Assembly (NCBI RefSeq): GCF_000720475.1
Contig: NZ_JOAP01000010.1
Coordinates: 119,387-183,386 of the forward strand
Length of the DNA stretch: 64,000 nt
Direction: 5' to 3'
Origin: Streptomyces aureocirculatus
GTDB taxonomy: Bacteria > Actinomycetota > Actinomycetes > Streptomycetales > Streptomycetaceae
Every line of letters begins with the position of its first letter. Positions within the stretch are counted from its first letter, which is position 1. Positions 7,353 through 15,768 of this stretch are shown here, one piece after another. The notes under the pieces were generated by a model. The model saw nothing but the letters and a program-made list of their open reading frames with translations, was not told the DNA's origin and did not search any database. The translations under genes and the position numbers were made by a program.

Positions 7353-9274
7353 CGGCCCGCTCCCTGCTGGTGCCCGTCACCGGCGGGACGGGGCGGATGG
7401 GTGTCCGGGGTGCGGGACGAGCGGGCGACCGTGCGCGGGGTGTCCGGGGTGCGGGGAGTCCCGGCGTCCGCGTGCGGGGTGTCCGGGGTGCGGGGCGCGG
7501 CGATGACCATCAGGGCCATGTCGTCGTGGTGGCGTCCGCCGAGCCAGTCGGCGACGAGCATCTGCACCCGTTCGGCCATCGCCTCCGGCGGCTTCCCCGC
7601 GTACTCCGCGAGGGCGGCGCGCAACCGTTCCTCACCGAACCGGTCGGTGCCGAGTGGCCCGCCCTTGGCCTCGGTGACACCGTCCGAGTACAGCAGGCAG
7701 GCCTCTCCGGGCCGCAGCGTGGTGTGGTGGGTGTGCGTGGTCACCTCGGGCAGGGCGCCGACCAGGGTGCCGTGCGTCGGGGCCGTGACTACGCCGCCGT
7801 CGAGCCGCACGATGAGGGGCGGCGGATGGCCCGCGCTGGTGAGGCGGAGCGCGACGGTGTCGCCGCGGCGCCTCGCGGAGGCGAGGACGAGGGTGGCGAA
7901 GCGGCTGTGCCGGGTGCTGAGCAGGGCGGAGTTCAGTACCCGCAGCAGTTGTCCGTGGTCGGGCTCGACGAGGTGCAGGGCGCGCAGGGTGCTGCGGATC
8001 TTGCCGGTGAGGACGGCAGCCTCCAGACCTTTGCCGCACACGTCACCGAGGACCACATGGGTCTCACCGCCGTCCTCGGTCGCGGGGCTGATGTCGAAGA
8101 AGTCACCGCCCACCTCGAGTTCACCGTGCGCGGGCCGGTGCCCGCCCGCGTACTCGACGCCGTCGACGCGCCGCAGCCCTGGCGGGAGCAGGTCCTGCGT
8201 GAGGAGTTCGGCCACGGCCGTGTGCTCGCTGCGGAGCCTGGCGGTCTCCAGGGCGGCGCCCGTACACGTGGCGAAGGCGCGGACGAAGGCCTCTTCGTCC
8301 TCGCTGAAGGGTTCCGCGCCCGCCGCGCGCATCAGGACCAGGGCACCGACGGGCCCACCGCCGCCCGGCAGGGACGCGACCATCAAAGCCCCGACGCCAC
8401 CACCGGCCCTGGCAGCTCCGGCGGCCCCATCAGCCCCTGAAGCCCCACCAGCTCCGGGAGCCCCACCAACTCCGGCAACCCCGGCAGCCCCGGCAGCCTC
8501 GACAACCCCGGCAACCCCGTTGGCCCCCGTGCCCCTGGCACCTCCACCGACCCCGGCGGCCTCAACGCCTCCACCAGCCCCCGCCGCCCCTGCGGCTTCC
8601 GCGGCTTCGCCCTCCCCCGCCACCCCGACGAACCCTGGCGCCAGCCACCCCGGCACCGCGCCCGGATCCAGCCAGCGCGACGGAACGGGCGGAAACCCCT
8701 CCAGCGCCTCCGCGAGGCCCGGTACCTCGGCGGCGTCACCGGCGAGCCGCCCGTGCGTGACCTCCCCGTCGCGCACGGCGGCGGCGAAGGGCCGCCGCGT
8801 GCCCCGGGCCGCCCCGACGACCACGGCGGCGTCCGCGAGGTGCCTGGCGGCGAGCAGTGCCGCGTTCGCCCTGCATCCGCGCAGGTCGAAGGAGCCGGAC
8901 AACTGACGGGAGGCATCGGCGAGCAGGCGCGCCCGCTCCCGTTCCGTGCGCAGCGCCCGGCGCACGGGACCCGGCCCGGTGTCGTCGTGCAGCCACCACA
9001 GCACGTCGTCCCGCTCACCGGCGGCGGCCTCTGCGCGCACGGTCCGGCCCGCCACATTGCCCGCCGCCGCACTGTCGCGGCGGGCGTGGGCCTCCGCCAG
9101 CCACAGCGGGGCGTGCCGCGCCAGTTCGGTACCGGCCGACACACCGGGGAACAAGGCCCTCGCCGCGGGGTTGGCCCACCGGACGCGGCCGTCGGCGCCC
9201 GCGAGCAGGAGGGGCCAGGGCGCGGACTGCAGGGCGGAGCTCACCGCCTGTGTGGTGCGCTGCCCGGACTGCAT
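7349..9274 (-). CDS. PAS-GAF-PP2C phosphatase with Gly/Ala insert
   Basis: About 641 residues. A PAS-like segment (LLLAGADGRVRWANPAARAL) is followed by a GAF domain, which is interrupted by a Gly/Ala/Val-rich stretch of about 85 residues. The PP2C/SpoIIE domain then carries VGGDFFDISP, VLGDVCGKGLEAAVLTG, LLYSDGVTE and HHDDMALMVI, so the metal-binding aspartates are present. It should dephosphorylate STAS proteins, and the STAS gene directly downstream overlaps its stop. It is the first gene of the minus-strand run. The start is uncertain: ATG 9274 (GAGG upstream) or ATG 9307 (GGGAGG almost touching the start). Confidence 0.85.
   Translation of the reverse strand: MQSGQRTTQAVSSALQSAPWPLLLAGADGRVRWANPAARALFPGVSAGTELARHAPLWLAEAHARRDSAAAGNVAGRTVRAEAAAGERDDVLWWLHDDTGPGPVRRALRTERERARLLADASRQLSGSFDLRGCRANAALLAARHLADAAVVVGAARGTRRPFAAAVRDGEVTHGRLAGDAAEVPGLAEALEGFPPVPSRWLDPGAVPGWLAPGFVGVAGEGEAAEAAGAAGAGGGVEAAGVGGGARGTGANGVAGVVEAAGAAGVAGVGGAPGAGGASGADGAAGAARAGGGVGALMVASLPGGGGPVGALVLMRAAGAEPFSEDEEAFVRAFATCTGAALETARLRSEHTAVAELLTQDLLPPGLRRVDGVEYAGGHRPAHGELEVGGDFFDISPATEDGGETHVVLGDVCGKGLEAAVLTGKIRSTLRALHLVEPDHGQLLRVLNSALLSTRHSRFATLVLASARRRGDTVALRLTSAGHPPPLIVRLDGGVVTAPTHGTLVGALPEVTTHTHHTTLRPGEACLLYSDGVTEAKGGPLGTDRFGEERLRAALAEYAGKPPEAMAERVQMLVADWLGGRHHDDMALMVIAAPRTPDTPHADAGTPRTPDTPRTVARSSRTPDTHPPRPAGDGHQQGAGR
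8390..8650. repeat. Gly/Ala-coding imperfect triplet-rich repeat
   Basis: The stretch is built from irregular copies of codon groups reading G-A-A-G, G-V-G-G and A-G-A-A-G on the minus strand. It lies inside the GAF domain of the phosphatase and probably forms a surface loop; it looks like a recently expanded low-complexity tract. Confidence 0.6.
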
Positions 9275-9666
9275 GCTGGTGACTCGCCTCACATGCCGGA
9301 ACGCCATGCCTCCCGGCACGGATCCCTTCACCCTCTCGCTGCTCGGACGGTCCTCGCGCCCGCTGCCCGGATTCGGCCCCGCGCGCGTGCGCCGTGCACG
9401 CCCGACCATCCTCCTGACGGCGGCTCCGCACAACGCGCGGAGCGGGCTTCGCGGAACTCACCAGGCACGGCCCCACCGAAACCAGCTATTCGGACGACGA
9501 GTCGAACCCTTCTTCGAAAGCAAGCACGTCACCAGGGCAAAGGGTTGTACGCGACACACGTGGTGATCAACACAATGATGAAGATGCCGTGAAGACGTAA
9601 GGTCAACGCGTTCACATCACTTGCCGGGCAGCACTTCTGACCCGGTGTCATCCCGTGGGGGGATCC
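9275..9666. other. Divergent intergenic region
   Basis: These roughly 390 bases separate the phosphatase operon from a plus-strand secreted protein, so promoters for both should lie here. I saw no convincing sigma consensus, operator or small gene. Part of the left end may be translated if the phosphatase starts further upstream. Confidence 0.5.
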
Positions 9667-10425
9667 ATGCACCACCGCACCCGCATCGCCGTACTCGGCT
9701 CGGCACTGGCCGTGGCCGTGGCGGGCTTCGCCGCCCCCGTCGCCCTCGCCGCCCCGGCCGAGGACATCACCATCGACAAGGTCACCGCGAACGGCGGCAA
9801 GCCGGTCGCGCTCGGCACCACCGCCGGGAAGACCTTCAGCGTCTCCGTGACCACGTCGGACGACTCGGGCATCAAGAGTGCCGACATCACACTGTTCGGC
9901 CCCAACTCCAGCATGGCCACGCCGACGGGCAACGTGAAGTGCGTGCCGGCCGGCACGACGTCGACGTGCACCGCGAAGTTCACGCTCGACCCGGACACGG
10001 ACTTCTACGACAACAGCCCGGCCGGCACGTGGTACGTCGACGCCCTGGTGACGGCGAACGACGACGACACCAAGTGGGCTGAGAAGTCCGGCAAGTTCAA
10101 GGTGCAGCGCCAGTCCAAGCTCACGGTGAACGCCTCTCCGGAGCCCATCAAGAAGGGCAAGACGCTCACCGTCACCGGCGCGCTGACCCGCGCCAACTGG
10201 GAGACGCACAAGTACGCGGGCTACACCAGCCAGTCCGTGAAGCTGGAGTTCAAGAAGAAGGGCGCCCCGTCCTACGCCGCCGTGAAGACGGTGAAGAGCG
10301 ACAACAAGGGCAACCTGAAGACCACGGTCAAGGCCTCCACCGACGGCACCTACCGCTGGGCCTTCGCCGAGAACTCCACGACCTCCGGAGTCAACGCGAC
10401 CGGCGACTTCGTCGACGTGCGCTGA
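9667..10425 (+). CDS. Secreted protein of unknown function (Ig-like, two domains)
   Basis: 252 residues. A Sec signal peptide is plain: HHRTR, a hydrophobic stretch rich in Ala and Val, and a likely cut after LAAPA. The mature part has two beta-rich modules: residues about 30-150 with a CVPAGTTSTC disulfide pair, and about 155-250 starting SKLTVNASPEPIKKGKTLTVTG, which resembles the Ig-like repeats of Streptomyces exported proteins. I recognise no catalytic motif. It is probably extracellular and may bind a surface or polymer. GGGGGGA lies four bases before the ATG. A strong terminator hairpin follows about 130 bp after the stop, so it is likely monocistronic. Confidence 0.75.
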   Translation: MHHRTRIAVLGSALAVAVAGFAAPVALAAPAEDITIDKVTANGGKPVALGTTAGKTFSVSVTTSDDSGIKSADITLFGPNSSMATPTGNVKCVPAGTTSTCTAKFTLDPDTDFYDNSPAGTWYVDALVTANDDDTKWAEKSGKFKVQRQSKLTVNASPEPIKKGKTLTVTGALTRANWETHKYAGYTSQSVKLEFKKKGAPSYAAVKTVKSDNKGNLKTTVKASTDGTYRWAFAENSTTSGVNATGDFVDVR

Positions 10426-10518
10426 ATCACGAACCCGAGCGCGAACGTCACTACGCAAGTGCGGGCTGAACCACGCTCAGCCGCACGGGCAGTAACCCTC
10501 TTCGGGCAGTGAGCCCCT

Positions 10519-10558
10519 TTCGTAAGACTTCGTAAGACTTCATACGACTTCGTACGAC
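10519..10558. repeat. Four 10-bp tandem repeats
   Basis: Four copies of TTCGTAAGAC or a one- to two-base variant stand head to tail just before the terminator hairpin. Their lower GC content contrasts with the surroundings. Confidence 0.8.
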
Positions 10559-10598
10559 GCGGCGCCGGTCGGGCCTTCGGGCATCCGACCGGCGCCGC
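10559..10598 (+). terminator. Strong terminator hairpin
   Basis: A perfect 14-bp stem (GCGGCGCCGGTCGG and its complement) closes a 12-nt loop. It lies 134 bp after the secreted-protein gene and has no U-tract. Confidence 0.75.
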
Positions 10599-10810
10599 TC
10601 CCGCGTCGCCTGGAAGCAGCCCCGTCCCCGGCATCTGTAACCTGCGTCACATGGGCACCGTGGTGCCTCGTGGGGGGCGCATCGGTCGCGGGGCGCGGCG
10701 CGACCTGGCAGATCGTCATTTGAGATGGGGTGGCCGAGAACTACGCCGGGCATCAATCAACACGTGAACAGGGGTAGTTGGCCGGGTGAAATCCGCGCAA
10801 CGATGACCCC

Positions 10811-11326
10811 ATGACCGCGGCACAACGCGCCATGACCGCACTCGCGGCGTGGCCGAACCTGGTAAGCGGCGCCCCTCGGTGCGCTGTCGGACGTTCCTTC
10901 GGCATCGCAGGGGCGCCCGAGGCCATGGCTTACGAACTTGTCCACTTCCACTCCGACGGCGCGGCGGACGTGTGCCTGACCCGGGCCACCGTGGACCGGC
11001 TGCGCCCGCAGCTCGCCGGAAGCACGGCGATCCGCATGCGCCCCGGCGCGTCCTGGATCACCGTGCTGCTCGACTGCGACGTCGATGTCGCGCTCCTGCT
11101 CACCCTCGTCAGCGTCGGGCTCAAGGCCCATGACGACGCCTGCTCCGCGGCGTTCCGGGCGGACCGCGACAGCGCGTTCGCCCGGCGCCCGGCCCCGCCC
11201 TGCGACTGGGAACCGGCCGCCCTGCGCCTCCCGGCACCGAAGATCCCCGCCCCCGCCGGGCCGCCCGCCGCGGAACGCCGCGGCTTCCTCGCGGCGGTCG
11301 GGCGGCTGATGCCGCACGGCCACTGA
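10811..11326 (+). CDS. Luciferase-domain (DUF5519-like) protein
   Basis: 171 residues. The core ELVHFHSDGAADVCLTR followed by RLRPQLAGSTAIRMRPGA and WITVLLDCDVDVALLLTLV closely resembles the small Streptomyces proteins annotated as luciferase-domain or DUF5519 proteins, whose biochemical role is not established; the name does not imply light emission. Such proteins are usually about 100-140 residues long and cytoplasmic. Here a Pro/Arg-rich tail of about 50 residues follows. I start at the ATG at 10811 because MTAAQRAMTALAAWPNL matches the family's usual N-terminus, although no good ribosome site precedes it. Confidence 0.65.
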   Translation: MTAAQRAMTALAAWPNLVSGAPRCAVGRSFGIAGAPEAMAYELVHFHSDGAADVCLTRATVDRLRPQLAGSTAIRMRPGASWITVLLDCDVDVALLLTLVSVGLKAHDDACSAAFRADRDSAFARRPAPPCDWEPAALRLPAPKIPAPAGPPAAERRGFLAAVGRLMPHGH

Positions 11327-11549
11327 ACGTGGGCCGGGGGCGGCACCCCCCGGCCCACGGATGGAGCATCGACTTCCCGCCATCCGAGCCGCCCGCGCCT
11401 TCGCGTCGGCCCCCTGCACGACGGCTCCCAGGTCAACCGGACAGCGGAATTCCCCGTTCGTATGATCGCCGGTGCCCTTTTGATCTGCTCGGCCGTTGGG
11501 CCCGGAGAGCGCCATGGGCGCACGTCGGAGCGAGATCAAGGAGCGGGCG

Positions 11550-11777
11550 ATGAAGAGCAGTTGGAAACGTCGGACCATCCGTACGGCGCTGACGGCGGCG
11601 GTGTGTGCCGTGCCCTTCGCCCTGTCGGCCGGCGTGGCCCACGCCGACGAGACCCACCACAGCGGCTCGCACACAGGGCCGGTCGTGGCCCTGATCAACA
11701 CCGGTCAGATCGACGACCCGCTGGAGGACGTCCTGGAGCACACCCTCCTGTTCGGCGACGGATACCGCTGGGGCTGA
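11550..11777 (+). CDS. Small secreted peptide of unknown function
   Basis: 75 residues. A strongly basic start (MKSSWKRR) and a hydrophobic core end in AGVAHADE, a good Sec signal peptide with AxA cleavage. The mature part would be only about 40 residues: His-rich (THHSGSHTG), then a hydrophobic ALINTGQIDDPLEDVLEHTLLFG segment. The ATG was chosen because AAGGAG lies six bases upstream. Streptomyces encode many such small exported peptides near cell-surface genes; no function is assigned. Confidence 0.7.
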   Translation: MKSSWKRRTIRTALTAAVCAVPFALSAGVAHADETHHSGSHTGPVVALINTGQIDDPLEDVLEHTLLFGDGYRWG

Positions 11778-11808
11778 GTCACTTCCAGCCGCGTCGCCTC
11801 TCGCTGCA

Positions 11809-12714
11809 TCATTTCCAGCCGTACGCGTACGCCGTGACCCAGGTGACCTCAAGCTGCGCACTGCTGCCCGGCGCGGCCGTCGGGCCCTCCAGGGCGCTCT
11901 CGTTCTGCAGGACCCAGGACAGGGGACGGTCCGGCACTTCGCGGGTGTCGTGGCCGACCTGGCGGCCGTCGACGAAGAACCGGACCTGCCCGGGGGTCCA
12001 CTCCGTCGACACGGTGTGCCACTGGGTCCAGTCGTCGGCGCCGTGGAACGAGCCCTGCTCACCGCCGCCGCACGGATGGTGGAAGGCGCTGAGGGAGCCC
12101 GTCCACTCGCCCTCGGGGTGGTCCATCTCGCAGCCGCCGCCGTAGTGCAGCCAGGCCGATTTGTAGCCGGGCGACGCATCGGTGACCTTGATGCGAGCGC
12201 TGTACTTGCCGTACTTCATCTGCATCACGGCGCGCGGTACGACGGCGGCCGCGTGCACGGGCCCGCCGTCGTCGGGCCGCCACATCCGGATGCGCATCCG
12301 GCCGTCGCCGTTCGCCGCAGGCCCGACGCTCACCGTGTCCTCCGGGTGATAGACACCCACGACGGAACGGCCCCGGTCGTTGGCGGTGTCGCGCCACCCC
12401 GTCGGGTACGCCCACCAGTTGTCGCGGTACGAGCCGCGCAGCCCGGCGCAGTACGCGGCGGACGTGTCGACATGGTGATCGCAGTCGCTGAACGAGCCGA
12501 GCGGCACCCGGTCGCCGTCGAAGTCCTCGGCCAGGACCTGCCAGAACGGGCCGCAGTCGCCACGCGGCAGAGCGGTGGCCGCGGTGCGGCAGGCATCGGC
12601 CGAGCGCGGGGCGCCGTCGGCCCGCGGGATGCCGAACAGGGCCCCCAGCAGGGTGGCGCCCAGAGCGGCGAACAGTGTGGGTCTGCGGGTGCGCGGAGCT
12701 GCGTGTGTGCCCAT
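11809..12714 (-). CDS. Secreted GH16-like glycoside hydrolase
   Basis: 301 residues with an N-terminal signal peptide (LFAALGATLLGALFGIPRADGAP). The fold is that of concanavalin-like glucanases: the catalytic signature E196-M-D198-H-P-E201 matches the E-x-D-x-x-E of family 16, with the two glutamates as nucleophile and acid/base. An aromatic strand (VRFFVDGRQVG) and a C-terminal VTWVTAYAYGW strand are typical. The substrate may be a beta-1,3- or mixed-linkage glucan or galactan, which cannot be decided here. It acts outside the cell. GAAGG lies about nine bases before the ATG; upstream in-frame sequence comes from a 14-bp tandem repeat and is not used. Confidence 0.8.
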   Translation of the reverse strand: MGTHAAPRTRRPTLFAALGATLLGALFGIPRADGAPRSADACRTAATALPRGDCGPFWQVLAEDFDGDRVPLGSFSDCDHHVDTSAAYCAGLRGSYRDNWWAYPTGWRDTANDRGRSVVGVYHPEDTVSVGPAANGDGRMRIRMWRPDDGGPVHAAAVVPRAVMQMKYGKYSARIKVTDASPGYKSAWLHYGGGCEMDHPEGEWTGSLSAFHHPCGGGEQGSFHGADDWTQWHTVSTEWTPGQVRFFVDGRQVGHDTREVPDRPLSWVLQNESALEGPTAAPGSSAQLEVTWVTAYAYGWK

Positions 12715-12860
12715 CGTGGTGCCTTCACTCCCGTCAGGCGGCGGTGCGGCAAGGCGCACCGAGGGACTGGGCATCCTCGCCGTGCGGGAGGGAAGATCGC
12801 CATACCTCCGCGGCCCTCGCTGCGGATGGGGCCTGTCCGTTCGTGGCGCGAGGCGCTCGG

Positions 12861-12944
12861 TCCGGGGCGCTCCGTCCAAGGTGCTCGGTCCAAGGTGCTC
12901 GGTCCAAGGTGCTTGGTCCAAGGTGCTTGGCCGGAAGCGCTTGG
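12861..12944. repeat. Six 14-bp tandem repeats
   Basis: Six head-to-tail copies of a 14-mer with consensus TCCAAGGTGCTCGG; four are exact or differ in one base, the outer two are degenerate. They fill the spacer between the divergent GH16-like and luciferase-like genes, close to the promoter of the latter. Confidence 0.85.
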
Positions 12945-12979
12945 CCGGAGGCCCCCGGAGTCGGCCTCGCGGTGCCGCC

Positions 12980-12985
12980 TATTCT
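12980..12985 (+). promoter_or_regulatory. -10-like hexamer for a leaderless transcript
   Basis: TATTCT lies exactly six bases before the GTG at 12992, and no ribosome-binding site is visible. A transcript starting at or next to the GTG would be leaderless. The same arrangement occurs at 36776 and 51721. Confidence 0.5.
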
Positions 12986-12991
12986 GAGCCC

Positions 12992-14136
12992 GTGATCGAT
13001 CTGCCGCTCTCCGCCCTGGAGATCTCCATCGTCGAAGCAGGCACGGCACCGGCCGCCGCCCTCGGCAACTGCCGGCGCACGGCGCAGGAGTTGGACCGGC
13101 TCGGCTACCACCGGCTGTGGTTCGCCGAGCACCACCACTCGCCCGCCATCGGCGCCTTCCCGCCCGCGCTCCTCACTGCGCACACCGCCGCGGCCACCTC
13201 CGGCCTCAGGCTCGGCCCGGGTGGTGTCCTCGCCCCGAACCACGCCCCGATCACCGTCGCCGAGCAGTTCGCCACCCTCGCCGCGCTGCACCCCGGGCGC
13301 ATCGACCTCGGCATCGGCCGGGGCCCCGGCACCTTCCACGAACCCACGGCCCGTGCCCTGCGCCGGGGCGCGGACCCCGCCACCGACGACGAGTACCGCC
13401 GTGACGTCGCCGCCACCCTGGACTTCCTGCTCGACGTCTCCTTCGGTGAGCTCCCCGAGCCGTGGCTGCTCGCGTCCAGCAACGCGGGCGCCGAACTGGC
13501 CGCGTCCCTCGGCCTGCCGGTCGCGTACGCGCACCACATCCGCCCCGACAACACCATTCAGGCGCTCGAGCGCTACCGCGCTGCGTTCCGGCCCTCGCCC
13601 TGGAGTGCGGTGCCGCGCGTCCTGGTGTGCGTGGAGACGGTGTGCGCGGACACCGAGGAGCGGGCCGCGGAGCTTGCCAGGCCCATGGACATCATCAAGG
13701 CGGGCCTGCTCGCCGGCCGCGGCGAGACCGCCTTCCCCACCCCCGCTGACGCGGCCCGTCCCCGGTTGGCGAAGCGGAGCGGGAAGCCCTCGCGGCCTTC
13801 GTCGGCCGGCAGGCCCGCGGCACCGCCGACACGGTCGCGGGCCGTCTCCACCGCCTCGCCGAGTCCACCGGCGCCGACGAACTGATGCTCGTCACCCCGG
13901 TGTACGACACCGCCGAGCGCATCCGCTCCTTCACTCTCGTACGCGACATCACGGGCCCGCACAAGGCGCTTTCGGACAACCTCCCGCGGCGATCCTCCCT
14001 CGTCGGGACCGCCGGGTATGGATGCCGCCATGGAGACGATGGTGCGGGTCGACGGCGGCGAGGTGTGGGCGCGGGACGAGGGCGAACGGGAGGGGCGCCG
14101 GCCACCGCTCGTGCTGCTGCACCCGGGGGTCGGTGA
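12992..14136 (+). pseudogene. Luciferase-like (LLM) flavin monooxygenase, frameshifted
   Basis: The first 250 codons encode a typical LLM-class oxidoreductase: GYHRLWFAEHHHSPAI, LAPNHAPITVAEQFATLAALHPGR and IDLGIGRGPGT are family hallmarks for F420- or FMN-dependent enzymes. After ETAFPTPADAAR the frame changes. The conserved continuation (EREALAAFVGRQARGT, DELMLVTPVYDTAERI) is read in another frame from about 13755 onward. A one-base deletion or two-base insertion near 13750-13775 would explain it; a sequencing error is equally possible. The shifted frame then runs past the usual end of the family and overlaps the next gene by about 120 bp. An alpha/beta hydrolase follows on the same strand. 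Confidence 0.75.
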
Positions 14137-14815
14137 CTCCCGGATCTGGGACGACGTGGTGCCCGCTCTCGCAGCCCGGCACCGGGTCATCCGCTACGAC
14201 GCCCGCGGTTTCGGGCAGTCGCCGCAGCCGACCACCCGCTACTCCCAGCTTGGCGACGCGCGCGCGGTCCTCGACCACTTCGGGGTCGGGCGTGCCGTCC
14301 TCGCGGGTTCCAGCATGGGCGGCGCCACCTCGCTGAGCCTCGCGCTCGCCGAGCCCGACCGGGTCGCAGGTCTCGCGCTGTTCGCGCCCGGCGTGACGGG
14401 GGCGCCGGGCCTCGATGTGCCCGAGGTCCGTGCCGACATCGAGCGGCTCGCCGAGGCGGGCGACATGGACGGCCTGGTGGCGCTCGGACTGCGCCTGTGG
14501 GGAGCGGTCGGTCCCGAACCCGACGGGGAGGCGGCACGGCAGTTGCGGGCCGCCATCCCCGCCTGGTTCACGACCTACCCGCACGCCGTCGCCGACCCGC
14601 CCGTCTTCCCTCACCTCGGCGGGATCGCCGCGCCGTGCGTACTGGCTCTGTGCGAGCACGACCAGCCGGAAGTGATCGCGGTCAACGAGGACATGGCCGA
14701 CCGCATCCCGGGCTGCCGCCTGGTCCGGCTCGCGGGCTCCGACCACTTCCCCACCCTCCGGGAACCGGAGACGGTGGCACGCCTGATCCTCGACCTGTGC
14801 GAGCGGGCGGCTTGA
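14018..14815 (+). CDS. Alpha/beta hydrolase
   Basis: 265 residues, cytoplasmic. All landmarks of the fold are present: LVLLHPGVGDSRIWDD (oxyanion region), RVIRYDARGFGQSP, the nucleophile elbow A-G-S-S99-M-G-G, an acid in LALCEHDQPEV and a catalytic histidine in AGSDHFPTLREP. Length and lid size fit small esterases or haloalkane-type hydrolases; the substrate is unknown. It follows the frameshifted luciferase-like gene on the same strand and overlaps its shifted reading frame, so the two may share a transcript. Two start codons (14018 and 14030) are possible; neither has a strong ribosome site. Confidence 0.8.
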   Translation: MDAAMETMVRVDGGEVWARDEGEREGRRPPLVLLHPGVGDSRIWDDVVPALAARHRVIRYDARGFGQSPQPTTRYSQLGDARAVLDHFGVGRAVLAGSSMGGATSLSLALAEPDRVAGLALFAPGVTGAPGLDVPEVRADIERLAEAGDMDGLVALGLRLWGAVGPEPDGEAARQLRAAIPAWFTTYPHAVADPPVFPHLGGIAAPCVLALCEHDQPEVIAVNEDMADRIPGCRLVRLAGSDHFPTLREPETVARLILDLCERAA

Positions 14816-14842
14816 GCAAGCGGGCCGCCTGAGCGGGCGGGT

Positions 14843-15727
14843 TCAGACCGCGCGCCACAACGACGGTGCCGACGACGGTTCCCAGCCTGGCTGGGCCGTG
14901 TGGGCCTGGAGGCAGACGTAGGCCCTGCCGCCGTGGGTGACGCGGTCGCCGGCGCTGTACCCGGTGCCGACGGCCCAGGTGCCGCCCGGGGGCTGGGTCG
15001 GCGGGTCGGTGGGCGAGGGCGACTGCGGCACGTTCAGGACGAAGTCGAAGACGGCCTCCTTGGTGTTGCCGACGTCCCGTACGTTCATGAGCAGACGGGC
15101 GTCGAAGATCGGGTCGGTGTTGTTGCGCGGCTCGTTGGGGAAGTACAACTGGGTGGTGAGGATCGGACGGCCGGGCGCCTGCACCTTGACGTGCAGGTGG
15201 CGGGTGCGGCCCGGGTAGAGTCCGGGGAAGATCGTGGTCAGCTTGAAGGCGCCGTTGGCGTCGGTGAACTGGTGACCGCGCAGCCGGTAGCCGACGTTGT
15301 CGTACGCGCCGCGGGCGTCCGCCTGCCAGAAGTCCAGGAGCACCTGGGAGATCGGCTTGCAGGCCAGGCCGAACACATAGCCCGAGACGGTGAGCCGGGT
15401 GCCCTGCATGCCGGACTCGATGAGCGAGGAGCGCCGCGGGGAGTTGGGTTTGAAGTAGGGGCCCTCCATCTGCGGCGGTGTCGGGTCGTCACCGTCGTCA
15501 CAGGACGGGGTGACCTCGGGGGCCTGGCCGGTGCCCGCGTTGGTACGCGCCAGGGCGGGCACGCCCATCATCGCCACCGGCACCGAGACACCCGCGGCGA
15601 GGGCGGCCCTGAGCACCGTCTTACGGCTCGGCCCCCGGTGCGCCGCGGGGGCTGCCGGGTCCATGGACTCGTCGGCCGGACCGGCGGGCTCGGTGCCGTG
15701 GCCGTTGACGTTCGTTTCGCCGTCCAT
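14843..15727 (-). CDS. Secreted intradiol dioxygenase with C-terminal CBM5/12
   Basis: 294 residues. A long N-terminal region with a basic, hydrophobic export segment (RKTVLRAALAAGVSVPVAMM) precedes an intradiol ring-cleavage dioxygenase. The iron site is visible: FPGLY171PG followed by RTRH177LH179, the Tyr-His-His part of the classic ligand set. A Pro-rich linker (SPTDPPTQPPGG) leads to a carbohydrate-binding module of type 5/12 with GTGYSAGDRVTHGGRAYVC and WEPSSAPSLWRAV. A secreted dioxygenase of this architecture, acting on catechols and binding lignin, was described in Streptomyces sp. SirexAA-E. AGGAGGAG precedes the ATG. An AraC regulator lies 41 bp upstream on the same strand, probably co-transcribed. 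Confidence 0.88.
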   Translation of the reverse strand: MDGETNVNGHGTEPAGPADESMDPAAPAAHRGPSRKTVLRAALAAGVSVPVAMMGVPALARTNAGTGQAPEVTPSCDDGDDPTPPQMEGPYFKPNSPRRSSLIESGMQGTRLTVSGYVFGLACKPISQVLLDFWQADARGAYDNVGYRLRGHQFTDANGAFKLTTIFPGLYPGRTRHLHVKVQAPGRPILTTQLYFPNEPRNNTDPIFDARLLMNVRDVGNTKEAVFDFVLNVPQSPSPTDPPTQPPGGTWAVGTGYSAGDRVTHGGRAYVCLQAHTAQPGWEPSSAPSLWRAV

Positions 15728-15768
15728 CGCTCCTCCTGGGTGCGGGGGGTGGGGGATCGGCTAAGAAG

